Assembly (NCBI RefSeq): GCF_001280505.1
Contig: NZ_LBIO01000061.1
Coordinates: 1 to 58,786 of the forward strand
From: Mangrovimonas sp. TPBH4
GTDB lineage: Bacteria; Bacteroidota; Bacteroidia; Flavobacteriales; Flavobacteriaceae
Direction of reading: 5' to 3'
DNA length: 58,786 bases
The notes under the pieces are model-generated. The model saw only the letters and a list, made by a program, of their open reading frames with translations. It was not told the origin of the DNA and ran no database searches. Made by a program: the position numbers and the translations under genes. The stretch's first letter is position 1; each line of letters opens with the position of its first letter. Shown here piece after piece: positions 1 through 8,006 of the stretch.

Positions 1-10
1 ATATAGAATA

Positions 11-712
11 TTATTGTATTTCAAATCTTACATTTATCTCATAACGTAATTTTATTTTTTTCTCGTTTTCCACTTGACTATATTCTGGAGAGTTCATCAT
101 AACATTACTTGTAGCCATAGCAGGTTGCCAAAATAAGTTGTCTGAATTTTTCTCAGTAATAGAAATTACATTGCCTAGAGTTTCGTCTAAAGCTTGAAGT
201 AGATATGAAGCCTTGTCTTTTGCAGCTAATAGAGCTTTTGTTTTAACTTCTCTCCTGTAATTTGAGAGGTTGTTGTTTTTCAATTCTCCAATACGCATGT
301 AATCTATTCCTTTGGTGTCCAATTTAGAAATTAAGGTGTTTATTGCATTAAAGTTTACTAGTTTTATTTCAATCTGCTTACCTATTAAAAATTCTTTCCC
401 ACGATGTCTCCAAGAATTCCCTACTTCTGTGGCTTTGATATTTTCTTTGGTAATTCCCATGCTTGTCAAATCCTTTATCAATTGACTTTCTATTTCATTA
501 ATGGGGACCTTTGTTTTGTAATCTTCAAATTCTTTTTTAGGTTCAAATTCTTCTTTCCAATATTCTTGGATTCCAATAATAAAGGTAAATTCATCAGGGG
601 CTTTTAACATTTCAGCACTTCCAGTAACTTCTATAAATCTTTGTTGGATGTTTTGAGCTTGTAGAGTGAAAACACAAAAAAGTAATAAGGCGTAAAAGGT
701 AATTGATTTCAT
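11..712 (-). CDS. SIMPL (DUF541) domain protein, exported
   Basis: The protein has 233 residues. A signal peptide is visible: Lys2, a hydrophobic run over residues 4-18 and an Ala-Gln cleavage site near residue 19. The mature part opens with the strand 'FIEVTGSAEM', typical of SIMPL/DUF541 proteins. It continues with an 'NINALI'-like middle region, an Ala/Lys-rich helix (KTKALLAAKDKASYLL) and a final strand 'LRYEINVRFEI'. Family members are periplasmic or outer-membrane proteins of uncertain biochemical role, often linked to stress resistance. The ATG lies directly before the signal peptide. The gene stands alone; the next gene on the same strand begins 134 bp upstream and carries its own terminator. 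Family assignment is confident, function is not. Confidence 0.82.
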   Translation of the reverse strand: MKSITFYALLLFCVFTLQAQNIQQRFIEVTGSAEMLKAPDEFTFIIGIQEYWKEEFEPKKEFEDYKTKVPINEIESQLIKDLTSMGITKENIKATEVGNSWRHRGKEFLIGKQIEIKLVNFNAINTLISKLDTKGIDYMRIGELKNNNLSNYRREVKTKALLAAKDKASYLLQALDETLGNVISITEKNSDNLFWQPAMATSNVMMNSPEYSQVENEKKIKLRYEINVRFEIQ

Positions 713-790
713 ATACGTTGTTTTTCTAAAGATATATGGTTATGAAATAAAATTTAATTTAAAATGAGTGAAATAGGAGTCTTGTTGAGT

Positions 791-818
791 AAAATGCCCC
801 CAACAAAAATTGAGGGCA
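791..818 (-). terminator. Rho-independent terminator after the amidohydrolase gene
   Basis: The inverted repeat TGCCCCCAA / TTGAGGGCA has one mismatch and a loop of six A/C bases. On the minus strand it is followed by TTTTA. It lies about 28 bp past the stop codon of the amidohydrolase gene. Confidence 0.6.
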
Positions 819-846
819 AAGTTTTGTAACAATGACTAGGAAAAAA

Positions 847-2580
847 TTACTTTTTATAAACGGTATTTCCTTCTTTGATGGTTTCTAAAACCGTGATATC
901 TTTTATTTTCATAGGGGCAATTTTTAAAGGATTTTGGTCCAATATGACCAAGTCAGCCAATTTCCCTACTTTCAGGGTGCCCTTCATGTCTTCTTCAAAA
1001 TATTGGTGAGCAGCCCATTTGGTAAGGGAGCATAACCCAATATATGGACTCACTCTTTCATCTGGCCCAATAATGTCTCCAGATCTGCTCACTCTATTTA
1101 CCGTAGTATGTAAAATCATGATACTACTAGGTAAAGCCACAGGGGCATCGTGGTGCTCGGTAAAAATCATGCCTTTTTTCAAAGCTGTTGCCGTTGGGGA
1201 TATTTTATAAGCGCGTTCTTTTCCTAAGGTTTCATCGCGGTGCCAATCGCCCCAATAATAGGTGTGCATGCTAAAAAAGGAGGGGTACATGCCTAAAGCT
1301 TTCATTTGATCCAGTTGATCAAAACGCACGGTTTGAGAATGTACCATTACCGGACGTCTGTCTTTCTGTCCATAGGTTTCTGTGGCTTTTGTAACGGCTT
1401 TTATCAATTGGTCACCTGAAGCATCGCCATTACAGTGGGTTAAAATTTGCCAATTATGGGCATAGGCCGAATCTACAAATCTTGTAACTTCCGTATCTTC
1501 CTTGATGGCAGGATAGCCTCTGTAGTCTTTAGATTTTCCTGGAGGAGGTACTACATAGGGTTTGGTTAACCAGGCGGTTTTTCCTTGAGGAGAACCATCC
1601 AATGACAGTTTTACACCGGCTATTCTGTAATGATTGGTATAATGATCGCTATCACCATTAGCCAACATATAATCCATTTGAGATTGTATATCTGGATAGG
1701 CCGCTACATCTACAGGGAGTTCATTTCTATTGGCCAAGGTTTTCCACGTTTCACAATTGTCTGATGTCGCTCTTCCTTCTTGAACTGTGGTGTAACCAAA
1801 CTTTATATAGGCTTCTATTCCTGCTTTGGCGATAAGTTCATTGGCTTTAGTGTCTAAAGTGGACATGAACTTTATTAGGGGAATAAAACTAGCCATTTCT
1901 TCCAATACGCCGTTGGGAATATCGGTGCCTTCTTCTCTACGAATAGAGCCTCCCGCGGGATCTTGAACACCTGCAGTATAACCTGCCGCTTCCAAACCTT
2001 TATGGTTTGTGGAGGCCAAATGGCCTGATTGGTGAATGATAAAAACAGGTACTTCCGTGGAAACTTTATCTAAATCATCCGCTGTTGGATGTCTTTTTTC
2101 CTTTAATTGAGAATCATCATATCCAAACCCTACGATTGCTCCGTATTTTGAAATGGCCTCGGTGTTTTTTGCCTTCCAATCATTGAGTAAACTTATGATA
2201 TCGTCGATGCTTTTACCTTCACCGTCTGGTGCTGGTAACAGATTGGCTGATACGGCTTGAAATCCGGCATTCCAAGCATGACCATGACCATCCATAAACC
2301 CAGGAAGTAGGTTATGCCCATTAAGATCGATCATTTTATGGCCCGGTCCGGCCACAGTCATCGCCTCGTTACTATTCCCTGCAAAGGCAATTTTTCCATC
2401 CTTTACAACAAGAGCTTCCACATACTCAGGTGTGTCACCTTCCATGGTAATTATGTCTCCATTGTAATAAACTGTAGCATTGGAAGTTTCAGAAGAATTA
2501 GGTGTTTCTGTTTTGGTTTCTTTACAAGATGTTGTCAATACAGTTCCTACTAACAACAAAAGCAGCATCTTTAGTTTCAT
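847..2580 (-). CDS. YtcJ-like amidohydrolase, lipoprotein
   Basis: This 577-residue metal-dependent hydrolase belongs to the amidohydrolase superfamily (amidohydrolase_3, YtcJ-like). The N-terminus is a lipoprotein signal (LTTSC, lipidated Cys19), so it is anchored in a cell-envelope membrane. A short linker leads to the N-terminal beta-sandwich half (residues about 37-90). The metal motif MDGHGH follows, with His99 and His101. A lysine/histidine-bearing barrel comes next ('ILTHCNGDASGD', 'VMVHSQTV', 'TEHHDAPV'). The C-terminus 'GKLADLVILDQNPL' closes the sandwich, as in dihydroorotase-type enzymes. Substrate cannot be inferred; N-substituted amides or formamides are usual for the family. It appears monocistronic and has its own terminator. 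Confidence 0.88.
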   Translation of the reverse strand: MKLKMLLLLLVGTVLTTSCKETKTETPNSSETSNATVYYNGDIITMEGDTPEYVEALVVKDGKIAFAGNSNEAMTVAGPGHKMIDLNGHNLLPGFMDGHGHAWNAGFQAVSANLLPAPDGEGKSIDDIISLLNDWKAKNTEAISKYGAIVGFGYDDSQLKEKRHPTADDLDKVSTEVPVFIIHQSGHLASTNHKGLEAAGYTAGVQDPAGGSIRREEGTDIPNGVLEEMASFIPLIKFMSTLDTKANELIAKAGIEAYIKFGYTTVQEGRATSDNCETWKTLANRNELPVDVAAYPDIQSQMDYMLANGDSDHYTNHYRIAGVKLSLDGSPQGKTAWLTKPYVVPPPGKSKDYRGYPAIKEDTEVTRFVDSAYAHNWQILTHCNGDASGDQLIKAVTKATETYGQKDRRPVMVHSQTVRFDQLDQMKALGMYPSFFSMHTYYWGDWHRDETLGKERAYKISPTATALKKGMIFTEHHDAPVALPSSIMILHTTVNRVSRSGDIIGPDERVSPYIGLCSLTKWAAHQYFEEDMKGTLKVGKLADLVILDQNPLKIAPMKIKDITVLETIKEGNTVYKK

Positions 2581-2686
2581 TGAATTTTGGTTTTATTGAT
2601 GGTATTCTCAATACCAGTTGGAATGTAGGTAAGGGCTATTCCTTGTACTAAGATACTTTATCTGTAGTTTTTTAACAACTTGAATT

Positions 2687-3190
2687 TTAGTTTTTTGTAT
2701 GTGTTTTAGAGTAGTTTGATGTCAAGTCGTCTTCAGTTCCAAATTGTCCATTTGGACCAGCGGAAATAATTAAAAAGGTATGTTCCTTTTGAGAGATTGA
2801 AAATTGGTAAGGATGGTTCCAAGCATCTTTTTCCCAAGCGTCACGTATGGGGTCATTTCCAATAAGTTCAGCTAGAGTATTGGGGTATTGGCCATATTTG
2901 TTGTACCATAATTCCATGCGTTGGGTTATTTGTACCAGCTCATTTTGGGTAGTTTTTATATGAGTTACAAATTTTTGATAGGCCATGAACAAGGATGAGC
3001 TTATTATAGCTAGACAGCACATAATAAAAAGAATAATTGCCCTAGGTCCAAAAAGATGTTTTTCAATAGGTCTTGGGATTCCGTCCTTTTGTTCCATTTT
3101 TTGAATGTGTTTACGATGTTTGTATTGTGAGAAGCACAATAAACCATCGGCTACTATTTCAAGAACAAATTGAACTAGATCTTTTATCAT
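2687..3190 (-). CDS. Orphan GspG-like (pseudopilin C-terminal domain) membrane protein
   Basis: With this start the protein has 167 residues: a basic cytoplasmic N-terminus, one membrane helix (about 51-69) and a C-terminal domain resembling the major pseudopilin GspG. The last part shows 'WYNKYGQYP', 'DAWNHPYQF', 'SAGPNGQFGTEDD', the hallmark pattern including the acidic calcium-binding turn. No prepilin peptidase motif (G-FTLIE) is present, and no secretion genes are nearby, so it is not a classical pseudopilin. The frame is open further upstream to an ATG at 3334. I prefer 3190 because a promoter-like TTG-N17-AAAATTTG lies just upstream inside that longer frame. An ATG at 3097 is also possible. 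The role is unknown. Confidence 0.6.
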   Translation of the reverse strand: MIKDLVQFVLEIVADGLLCFSQYKHRKHIQKMEQKDGIPRPIEKHLFGPRAIILFIMCCLAIISSSLFMAYQKFVTHIKTTQNELVQITQRMELWYNKYGQYPNTLAELIGNDPIRDAWEKDAWNHPYQFSISQKEHTFLIISAGPNGQFGTEDDLTSNYSKTHTKN

Positions 3191-3218
3191 ATATCTTGAT
3201 TGGCTGGATAAATATAAC

Positions 3219-3246
3219 CAAATTTTTATTAGGCAATCGCTAACAA
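3219..3246 (-). promoter_or_regulatory. Candidate promoter for the GspG-like gene
   Basis: Read on the minus strand, TTG (3244-3246) is followed after 17 nt by AAAATTTG (3219-3226). This is one mismatch from the Bacteroidota -7 consensus TAnnTTTG. Initiation would fall about 20 nt before the ATG at 3190. Confidence 0.35.
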
Positions 3247-3378
3247 GATTTATGATTTTAAGGGGCTTGAATCTTGGGGATTTGAGTACCTTTAGTCCAG
3301 ATTGAATATTTCCTTTTGATATGAGGGATATCATCTAGTGCGACATTTTAATTTCAGAACTTTGTAGAAACGTTTGCC

Positions 3379-4845
3379 ATGGGTACCAAAGATCTTCAAG
3401 CAATGGTTCAAGAATTGGATGCAATCCTTGAAAAAATGCACCTTGACGGACAGGCTTTTTCCGAAAGATTGGCGCAGATACATCCCAATCATCAAAAAAG
3501 TGCCTTGAACTTAGTCAATTATTTATCACTAAGATCTTTTGATTTACGCAATCTGCAATACGCTCTGGGAGTGTTGGGAATGTCTCGTTTGGCAAGGGCA
3601 GAGGCCCATACCGAGGCCAGTGTAAAAATCACCCGTTTTTATTTGTCCAAATTACTAGATGAGCCAAGTAAATGGCCTGAAAAGTATACGGTTTCAATTG
3701 AAGAGAGTGACAAGATCCTAGCTAAAAACACTAAGCTTTTATTTGGAGAACCTCCCCGAAACAGAAAGCAGCGCATTATGGTGACCATGCCAGGGTTTAC
3801 TGCTGAAGATCCGCAATATGTGGAGCAGATGATTCAAAGGGGGATGAAGATTGCCAGAATTAATTGTGCCCATGATTCGCAGAAAGATTGGTTGCATATT
3901 ATTAAGCACATTAAAGCTGCCGATGCCGAACTGGGCAAACGTACCATTATAGCTATGGATATTGGTGGTCCAAAAATACGCACGGGTGAAATGAAAAAGC
4001 CCATTGTGTTAAGAGAAGGGGATACGCTGCTGCTGTCCAAAACCCCTATGATGGCCAAAAAATCCAAAAAAGGAAAAGAGCCTTGCATAGTATCCTGTAC
4101 TTTACCCGAGGTATTTGCTTATATAAAAGTAGGGGAACGGGTGTATTTTGATGATGGTGCCATTAAAGGAACCATCTCAGAATTGAATAATGAAGTTGCC
4201 AAGATTAAAATTTTACGTGCCGGAGAAAAAGGTTCTAAATTAAAACCAGATAAAGGGATTAATTTTCCTGATTCCAATTTAGATATTCGCGGTTTGACCC
4301 AAACTGACAAAGAGAACCTAAAGTTCATTGCTGAATACGCCGATATTGTCAATTTTTCATTTGTCAACACCGTTGAGGATGTTAAAGAAATGCACAATTA
4401 TCTGCAGGAATTGGGTGTTTTGGAAACCTTGGGGATTATCTATAAAATAGAAACACAGGGCGCCTACAATCAGTTAAGCGCAATTTTGTTGGAAGCCATG
4501 AAAGCCCCTAAAGTAGGGGTGATGATTGCCAGAGGAGATTTGGCTATCGAGACCAGTTGGGAAAACATGGGCTATATCCAAAAGGAAATGTTGGCCCTTT
4601 GCAATGCGTGCCATATCCCTATTGTTTGGGCTACTCAGGTATTGGAAAATCTAGCAAAAAAAGGCTTGCCAAGTCGCTCCGAAATTACCGATGCCGTAAC
4701 CGCTACCAAAGCAGAGTGTATCATGTTGAACAAAGGGCCACATATTTTAAGAGCCATAGACATGTTGGATCAAATTATTCAGCATATGGAACCTTATCAG
4801 GATAAAAATGCGCCTTTGTTACCTAGGTTAAGGAAGTTGGAATAA
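3379..4845 (+). CDS. Atypical pyruvate kinase-family enzyme
   Basis: The protein has 488 residues. The catalytic barrel of pyruvate kinase is recognisable from about residue 133: 'MKIARINCAHD', 'AMDIGGPKIRTGEM', 'NFSFVNTVEDV', 'IYKIETQGAY', 'IARGDLAIETSW' and 'WATQVLENLAKKGLPSRSEITDA'. Two features set it apart. About 130 N-terminal residues with no clear counterpart precede the barrel, and the chain ends soon after 'IMLNKGPHI', so the regulatory C-terminal domain is absent. The usual RxNxSH motif reads R-I-N-C-A-H, so the serine that contributes to the K+ site is alanine. It is likely a glycolytic phosphoryl-transfer enzyme (PEP plus ADP to pyruvate plus ATP), or a paralogue with altered ion dependence. 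It is transcribed alone, divergent from the GspG-like gene. Confidence 0.82.
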   Translation: MGTKDLQAMVQELDAILEKMHLDGQAFSERLAQIHPNHQKSALNLVNYLSLRSFDLRNLQYALGVLGMSRLARAEAHTEASVKITRFYLSKLLDEPSKWPEKYTVSIEESDKILAKNTKLLFGEPPRNRKQRIMVTMPGFTAEDPQYVEQMIQRGMKIARINCAHDSQKDWLHIIKHIKAADAELGKRTIIAMDIGGPKIRTGEMKKPIVLREGDTLLLSKTPMMAKKSKKGKEPCIVSCTLPEVFAYIKVGERVYFDDGAIKGTISELNNEVAKIKILRAGEKGSKLKPDKGINFPDSNLDIRGLTQTDKENLKFIAEYADIVNFSFVNTVEDVKEMHNYLQELGVLETLGIIYKIETQGAYNQLSAILLEAMKAPKVGVMIARGDLAIETSWENMGYIQKEMLALCNACHIPIVWATQVLENLAKKGLPSRSEITDAVTATKAECIMLNKGPHILRAIDMLDQIIQHMEPYQDKNAPLLPRLRKLE

Positions 4846-4865
4846 ACCTCATGTTTAAATAAGTT

Positions 4866-5522
4866 TCATTGAAATTTATAAAAGAATTGAAGCTCAAAGT
4901 TGAAATTCACACTTGAATGGTAGCCTTCAACCTTTCTGTAGTTACGTATGCTCGGAATGAAACCTTCATTGTCATCCTCATATGGTGTCGGGTTTACTAT
5001 ATTGGAAAATACTACATTTCTCATCTTGATTCCCAGGCCAACCTTTGGGATAATACCTGTTCTTTTTGAGAAATTTACAATCATGCCATAATTTAAATTC
5101 ATCCCATATTTATGTCTTTTGTATGAAGCTGAATCGTAATGGTATTCATTGGAATCCGTTTCGCTTTGATAGGTGTAATCGGTTATTTCTTCTTTGTGAT
5201 AGATATAGAACCCTTCTAAGGAAATAAATTTTTTGGTAGAACCCTTTGGGTTTAAGATGTATCTTATCTCCGGAGAGAATTCAAGACTGAAATAGTCTTT
5301 TGTTGTCATGTGGGTACCTATACCAGCTTCAGTCCCAAGTGTAAAATGATTATTTATGTTATGATAGTATCCGAAATTCCATCTAGGGGTGTTACTATAA
5401 ATAAAGGAAATCATGTTAAATGTGACATACTTATTTCGAAATTCATTTTGGGATTCCGATTGAGCGAAAAGTGAGGTAGATGCAATTAAAAGTACAATGG
5501 CAGAGCAAATAATTTTTTTCAT
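4866..5522 (-). CDS. Predicted small outer-membrane beta-barrel protein
   Basis: The protein has 218 residues, with a signal peptide ending near 'LFAQSES' (about residue 20). The mature part has alternating aromatic/hydrophobic strands, for example 'WNFGYYHNIN', 'HFTLGTEAGIG', 'KYGMNLNYGMIVNF', 'IIPKVGLGIKM'. It ends 'NFELQFFYKFQ', with aromatic residues close to a terminal Phe-Gln, as expected for an outer-membrane barrel. I do not recognise a named family. The gene converges on the pyruvate kinase gene, with 20 bp between the stop codons. Confidence 0.6.
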   Translation of the reverse strand: MKKIICSAIVLLIASTSLFAQSESQNEFRNKYVTFNMISFIYSNTPRWNFGYYHNINNHFTLGTEAGIGTHMTTKDYFSLEFSPEIRYILNPKGSTKKFISLEGFYIYHKEEITDYTYQSETDSNEYHYDSASYKRHKYGMNLNYGMIVNFSKRTGIIPKVGLGIKMRNVVFSNIVNPTPYEDDNEGFIPSIRNYRKVEGYHSSVNFNFELQFFYKFQ

Positions 5523-5617
5523 TTTATGGATTTGGTTGGTGTGTATAAGATGGGCTTCTTATAAAAAGGTTGCTTTTAAAAGGAAGAAGTTTGTTTTTGA
5601 GAGCGATGTCCGAAATA

Positions 5618-6139
5618 TTAGCGTACCCCTTTGATATTTAACTGTACCTCTATATCTTGAGTACCATGGTATTCTTTTCCAAATTTTATATCTATGGCAT
5701 ATTCAATTTTATACAGTTCTAGGATATTGTCAATTTGGTCTTTGTGCTTTTTTGCAAGTTTAAAATCCGCATTATGTCTGTTAAGAGTTCCAAAGGCTAG
5801 ACCTAACGGACCAAGACCAACGCCCATTATCACAAGTGGAATTGGAGAGATGACGCCACTAACCCATGCGTATCTTCCTAAAAGGAATCCACCAATGATT
5901 ACGCTAAGCCCAATAGTTGTAAATACCGCAAAATAAATAAGGGTAAGTGTTTTGTTGCGTTTGAGTTTCTCCAATTCAACATTCGTAGATTTAAGAGTAG
6001 TTTTGAATTTATCTCCTAATTCAATTTTTGAACAAGTTCTATTGAATTCCGGTTTTCTATTGGTAAGGGTACAAGATGTGCCTTCTTTTAAACTTACGCT
6101 TTGGTGTTCGCATAAGTGGCAATGTTTGGTTAAGTCCAT
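5618..6139 (-). CDS. Membrane protein with N-terminal C-x2-C-x12-C-x12-C module (A)
   Basis: The protein has 173 residues. The N-terminus carries four cysteines, C7, C10, C23 and C36, spaced C-x2-C-x12-C-x12-C, with 'GTSCTLT' around the third. This suggests a small metal-binding or disulfide knuckle. A charged helix (about 45-62) follows, then two hydrophobic segments (about 64-85 and 92-115) separated by 'GRYAWVSG'. The C-terminus is soluble and mixed ('YKIEYAIDIKFGKEYHG'). The gene directly upstream (6165-6839) encodes another membrane protein with exactly the same cysteine spacing, 25 bp away on the same strand, so the two probably form an operon. I know no named family and cannot assign a function. 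Confidence 0.65.
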   Translation of the reverse strand: MDLTKHCHLCEHQSVSLKEGTSCTLTNRKPEFNRTCSKIELGDKFKTTLKSTNVELEKLKRNKTLTLIYFAVFTTIGLSVIIGGFLLGRYAWVSGVISPIPLVIMGVGLGPLGLAFGTLNRHNADFKLAKKHKDQIDNILELYKIEYAIDIKFGKEYHGTQDIEVQLNIKGVR

Positions 6140-6164
6140 TAATTATTTTTGGGTGGATTTTAAC

Positions 6165-6839
6165 TTAAATGTGCTTGCTTTCTATTTCATGCAACTCCTT
6201 TTCAGTAAGGGCCCTGAATGACAATTTATAACCTTCTGCGGCCGCAATTGCATAAAACAGTAAATCTATTGGACTAAAGGTTTCTACCATTATTGGAAGT
6301 AATTCGCTATAGTTTATCAAGCTTAAGGTCTCCATGTAGCCTAAATTTTCAGCTTCAGCCAAAAATCCAACAATACTTAAAAAATTCCCTAAAAGACAAC
6401 TTAACAATGCTATTATACCTCCTGTAATACCAAATAGTTTATCAATGCCTTTTCCTGTGTATCTCATAGATAATCCAACTCCAGCGCCAATAGCCAGAGC
6501 CATATAGCCTATTTGATACCCGGTAGACACTGTTATGGCACCCCATAAAAAGGCTCCTATCAATCCTACAATTATTCCAGAAACCAAAGCTTTTGAGTAG
6601 TCTTGTTCTTCTTTAAATTTAGATAGAGTTTCAGGAGATAGTTTATACAGTAACTCGTTGTGCTCTAGTATTTCTGTGTCTTCTAATTGCTCAATGACGG
6701 AATTGTCTTTTTCAAAAGAAGTGCATTCATCGGAAAAGTCGGCTTTAATACCTGTTAAATTGCAAACTAGGCCAACTTTCATATCAAGGTGTCGGTTGGT
6801 ACATTGTTTACAGAATTTTAAGTGTTCTTCTCTAGTCAT
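6165..6839 (-). CDS. Membrane protein with N-terminal C-x2-C-x12-C-x12-C module (B)
   Basis: The protein has 224 residues. Cysteines C10, C13, C26 and C39 have the same spacing as in the downstream neighbour, again with 'G-x2-C-x-LTG' and 'F-x3-C' contexts. After an acidic linker (about 45-80) come about four hydrophobic segments: about 84-105, 107-125, 135-160 and a final one near 190-208. Two of them are glycine-rich ('GIIVGLIGAFLWGAI', 'GITGGIIALLSCLLGNFL'). The C-terminus is short and charged. It is the first gene of a likely two-gene unit. A palindrome and a -7-like box lie upstream (6856-6884). Function is unknown; the cysteine module may bind zinc or another metal. Confidence 0.65.
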   Translation of the reverse strand: MTREEHLKFCKQCTNRHLDMKVGLVCNLTGIKADFSDECTSFEKDNSVIEQLEDTEILEHNELLYKLSPETLSKFKEEQDYSKALVSGIIVGLIGAFLWGAITVSTGYQIGYMALAIGAGVGLSMRYTGKGIDKLFGITGGIIALLSCLLGNFLSIVGFLAEAENLGYMETLSLINYSELLPIMVETFSPIDLLFYAIAAAEGYKLSFRALTEKELHEIESKHI

Positions 6840-6855
6840 ATTTGGTTGGTTAATA

Positions 6856-6884
6856 ATATGATTGAATCATATGAACCAAATATA
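6856..6884 (-). promoter_or_regulatory. Perfect palindrome next to a -7 box upstream of the Cys-module genes
   Basis: ATATGAT-TGA-ATCATAT (6856-6872) is a perfect 7-bp inverted repeat. Immediately upstream on the minus strand is TATATTTG (6877-6884), a perfect match to TAnnTTTG, but I see no TTG at the expected distance. The palindrome would fall at the transcription start or in the leader, as an operator would. Confidence 0.35.
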
Positions 6885-6945
6885 AAATTTAGTACGAATA
6901 ATTGTTAGTAGGAAAGTTTCTACTTATTAAGAATATTATCAACAA

Positions 6946-7359
6946 TTAAGGGGTAGTAGTTTCAACGTGCTTTTTAAAATTGTCCAAAATGGCCTGCCAA
7001 CCTGAGCGTTGCAGGTCAATAGGATTCTCGTTTTCGGCTTCAAAGGTTTCCTTTATGGTAACAAGGTCGTTGTTTGTTGAAAAATGTATGGATACTTTCC
7101 TGGCGTCTGATAATTTGGAAGTAATCCGTTTTAAAGGAATTACCTCTTGATACATACCTTCAAAATCAAACCCCATACTACCGTCTTTGGCTTCCATTCG
7201 CCAACTAAAACTGCCTCCTGGGCGCACGTCGTTTTCGGCCTTTGGGCAGCACCAAGTGTCGCTGGCAAAATTCCAAAGAGTGATATGGTCTGGGCTGGTC
7301 CAAAAATCCCATACCAGTTCAATTGGAGCGTTGATTGAAGTTTCTACAGTGATGTCCAT
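6946..7359 (-). CDS. SRPBCC / AHSA1-like domain protein
   Basis: The protein has 137 residues from the ATG at 7359. The frame is open further upstream, but that part overlaps the acetyltransferase gene and lacks domain character. The sequence begins 'VETSINAPIELVWDFWTSPDHITLWNFA', the classical opening of START-like SRPBCC proteins (Aha1-type). It continues with 'GGSFSWRMEAKDGSMGFDFEGMYQEV' and ends with the long C-terminal helix 'GWQAILDNFKKHVE'. The fold makes a hydrophobic ligand-binding cavity. Substrate is unknown. The start lies 10 bp after the stop of the GNAT gene, so the two are likely co-transcribed. Confidence 0.85.
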   Translation of the reverse strand: MDITVETSINAPIELVWDFWTSPDHITLWNFASDTWCCPKAENDVRPGGSFSWRMEAKDGSMGFDFEGMYQEVIPLKRITSKLSDARKVSIHFSTNNDLVTIKETFEAENENPIDLQRSGWQAILDNFKKHVETTTP

Positions 7360-7369
7360 AAGATTACTA

Positions 7370-7777
7370 TTATGTTGTAAAATACATGCCCTTGGAGATT
7401 GGCAGGGTGTCTTGAAACCCGAACTTCTTATATAAAATAGAAGCATCCCTATCGGCCAGTAGGCTGACATAACAAGAGGAGGGCAGATGCTTGTCAATAT
7501 ATTTGGAAATTTGTTCCATAATGGCTTTTCCATAGCCATTTCCTTGGTATTCCGGAAGCACACAGATGTCCACCACTTGGCAGAAACAGCCGCCGTCTCC
7601 TACAAGTCGGCCCATGCCAACCACAGTGCCGTTCACTTCCAACATAACAGAATACAGGGCATTTTTAAGGCCGATACTACAGGCTTGCTCTGTTTTGTCG
7701 GAGAGACCACAACGATTTCTTAAATCTTGGTAAATGTCTATTGGGATTGGGGCCTGTTTGATGGTAAATGCTTTCAT
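7370..7777 (-). CDS. GNAT family N-acetyltransferase
   Basis: The protein has 135 residues. It shows the acetyl-CoA binding core 'VDICVLPEYQGNGYGKAIMEQI' (motif A, Q/R-x2-G-x-G/A pattern). This is followed by 'CYVSLLADRDASILYKKFGF', the conserved beta-5/alpha-4 region ending in the usual Y-x-K-x-GF. The start is set at 7777 ('MKAFTIKQAP'), since the nine codons further upstream look non-native and GAGAAG lies just before this ATG. It should transfer an acetyl group to a small-molecule or protein amine, with unknown acceptor. It is the first gene of a pair with the SRPBCC gene. Confidence 0.85.
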   Translation of the reverse strand: MKAFTIKQAPIPIDIYQDLRNRCGLSDKTEQACSIGLKNALYSVMLEVNGTVVGMGRLVGDGGCFCQVVDICVLPEYQGNGYGKAIMEQISKYIDKHLPSSCYVSLLADRDASILYKKFGFQDTLPISKGMYFTT

Positions 7778-7910
7778 CTTCTCAGTATTAATTTTGTAAG
7801 GCAACGGGTAGGAAAGGGCTATGTTCTTCTAATTTAAGAAATTAAATTAAAACATGATGTAATTGTTGATAACTGTCACATATTCAGAATTGTTAACAAT
7901 TGACTCCAGA

Positions 7911-7984
7911 TTGAATCTCTTTTTAGGGAAGTATTTTTGAAGACAAACGTTTGGTTAGGAGCTCCGTAATTTTACGTATTTTTG
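7911..7984 (+). promoter_or_regulatory. Tandem candidate promoters of the Crp-type regulator gene
   Basis: Two consensus promoters precede the regulator gene. The first is TTG (7911-7913), 18 nt, TATTTTTG (7932-7939). The second is TTG (7951-7953), 23 nt, TATTTTTG (7977-7984). Both -7 boxes match TAnnTTTG perfectly. The first has the better spacing. Leaders would be about 60 and 16 nt. Confidence 0.55.
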
Positions 7985-8006
7985 AAGGCTACTTTTTATT
8001 CAATTT

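Noticed and set aside
5555..5589. Possible hairpin CTTCTT..AAGAAG between the Cys-module operon and the beta-barrel gene
   Set aside because: The stem is short, AT-rich and interrupted; not strong enough to call a terminator.
7360..7563. Upstream extension of the SRPBCC frame
   Set aside because: It overlaps the GNAT gene antiparallel to no domain content, and the SRPBCC fold begins at the ATG at 7359.
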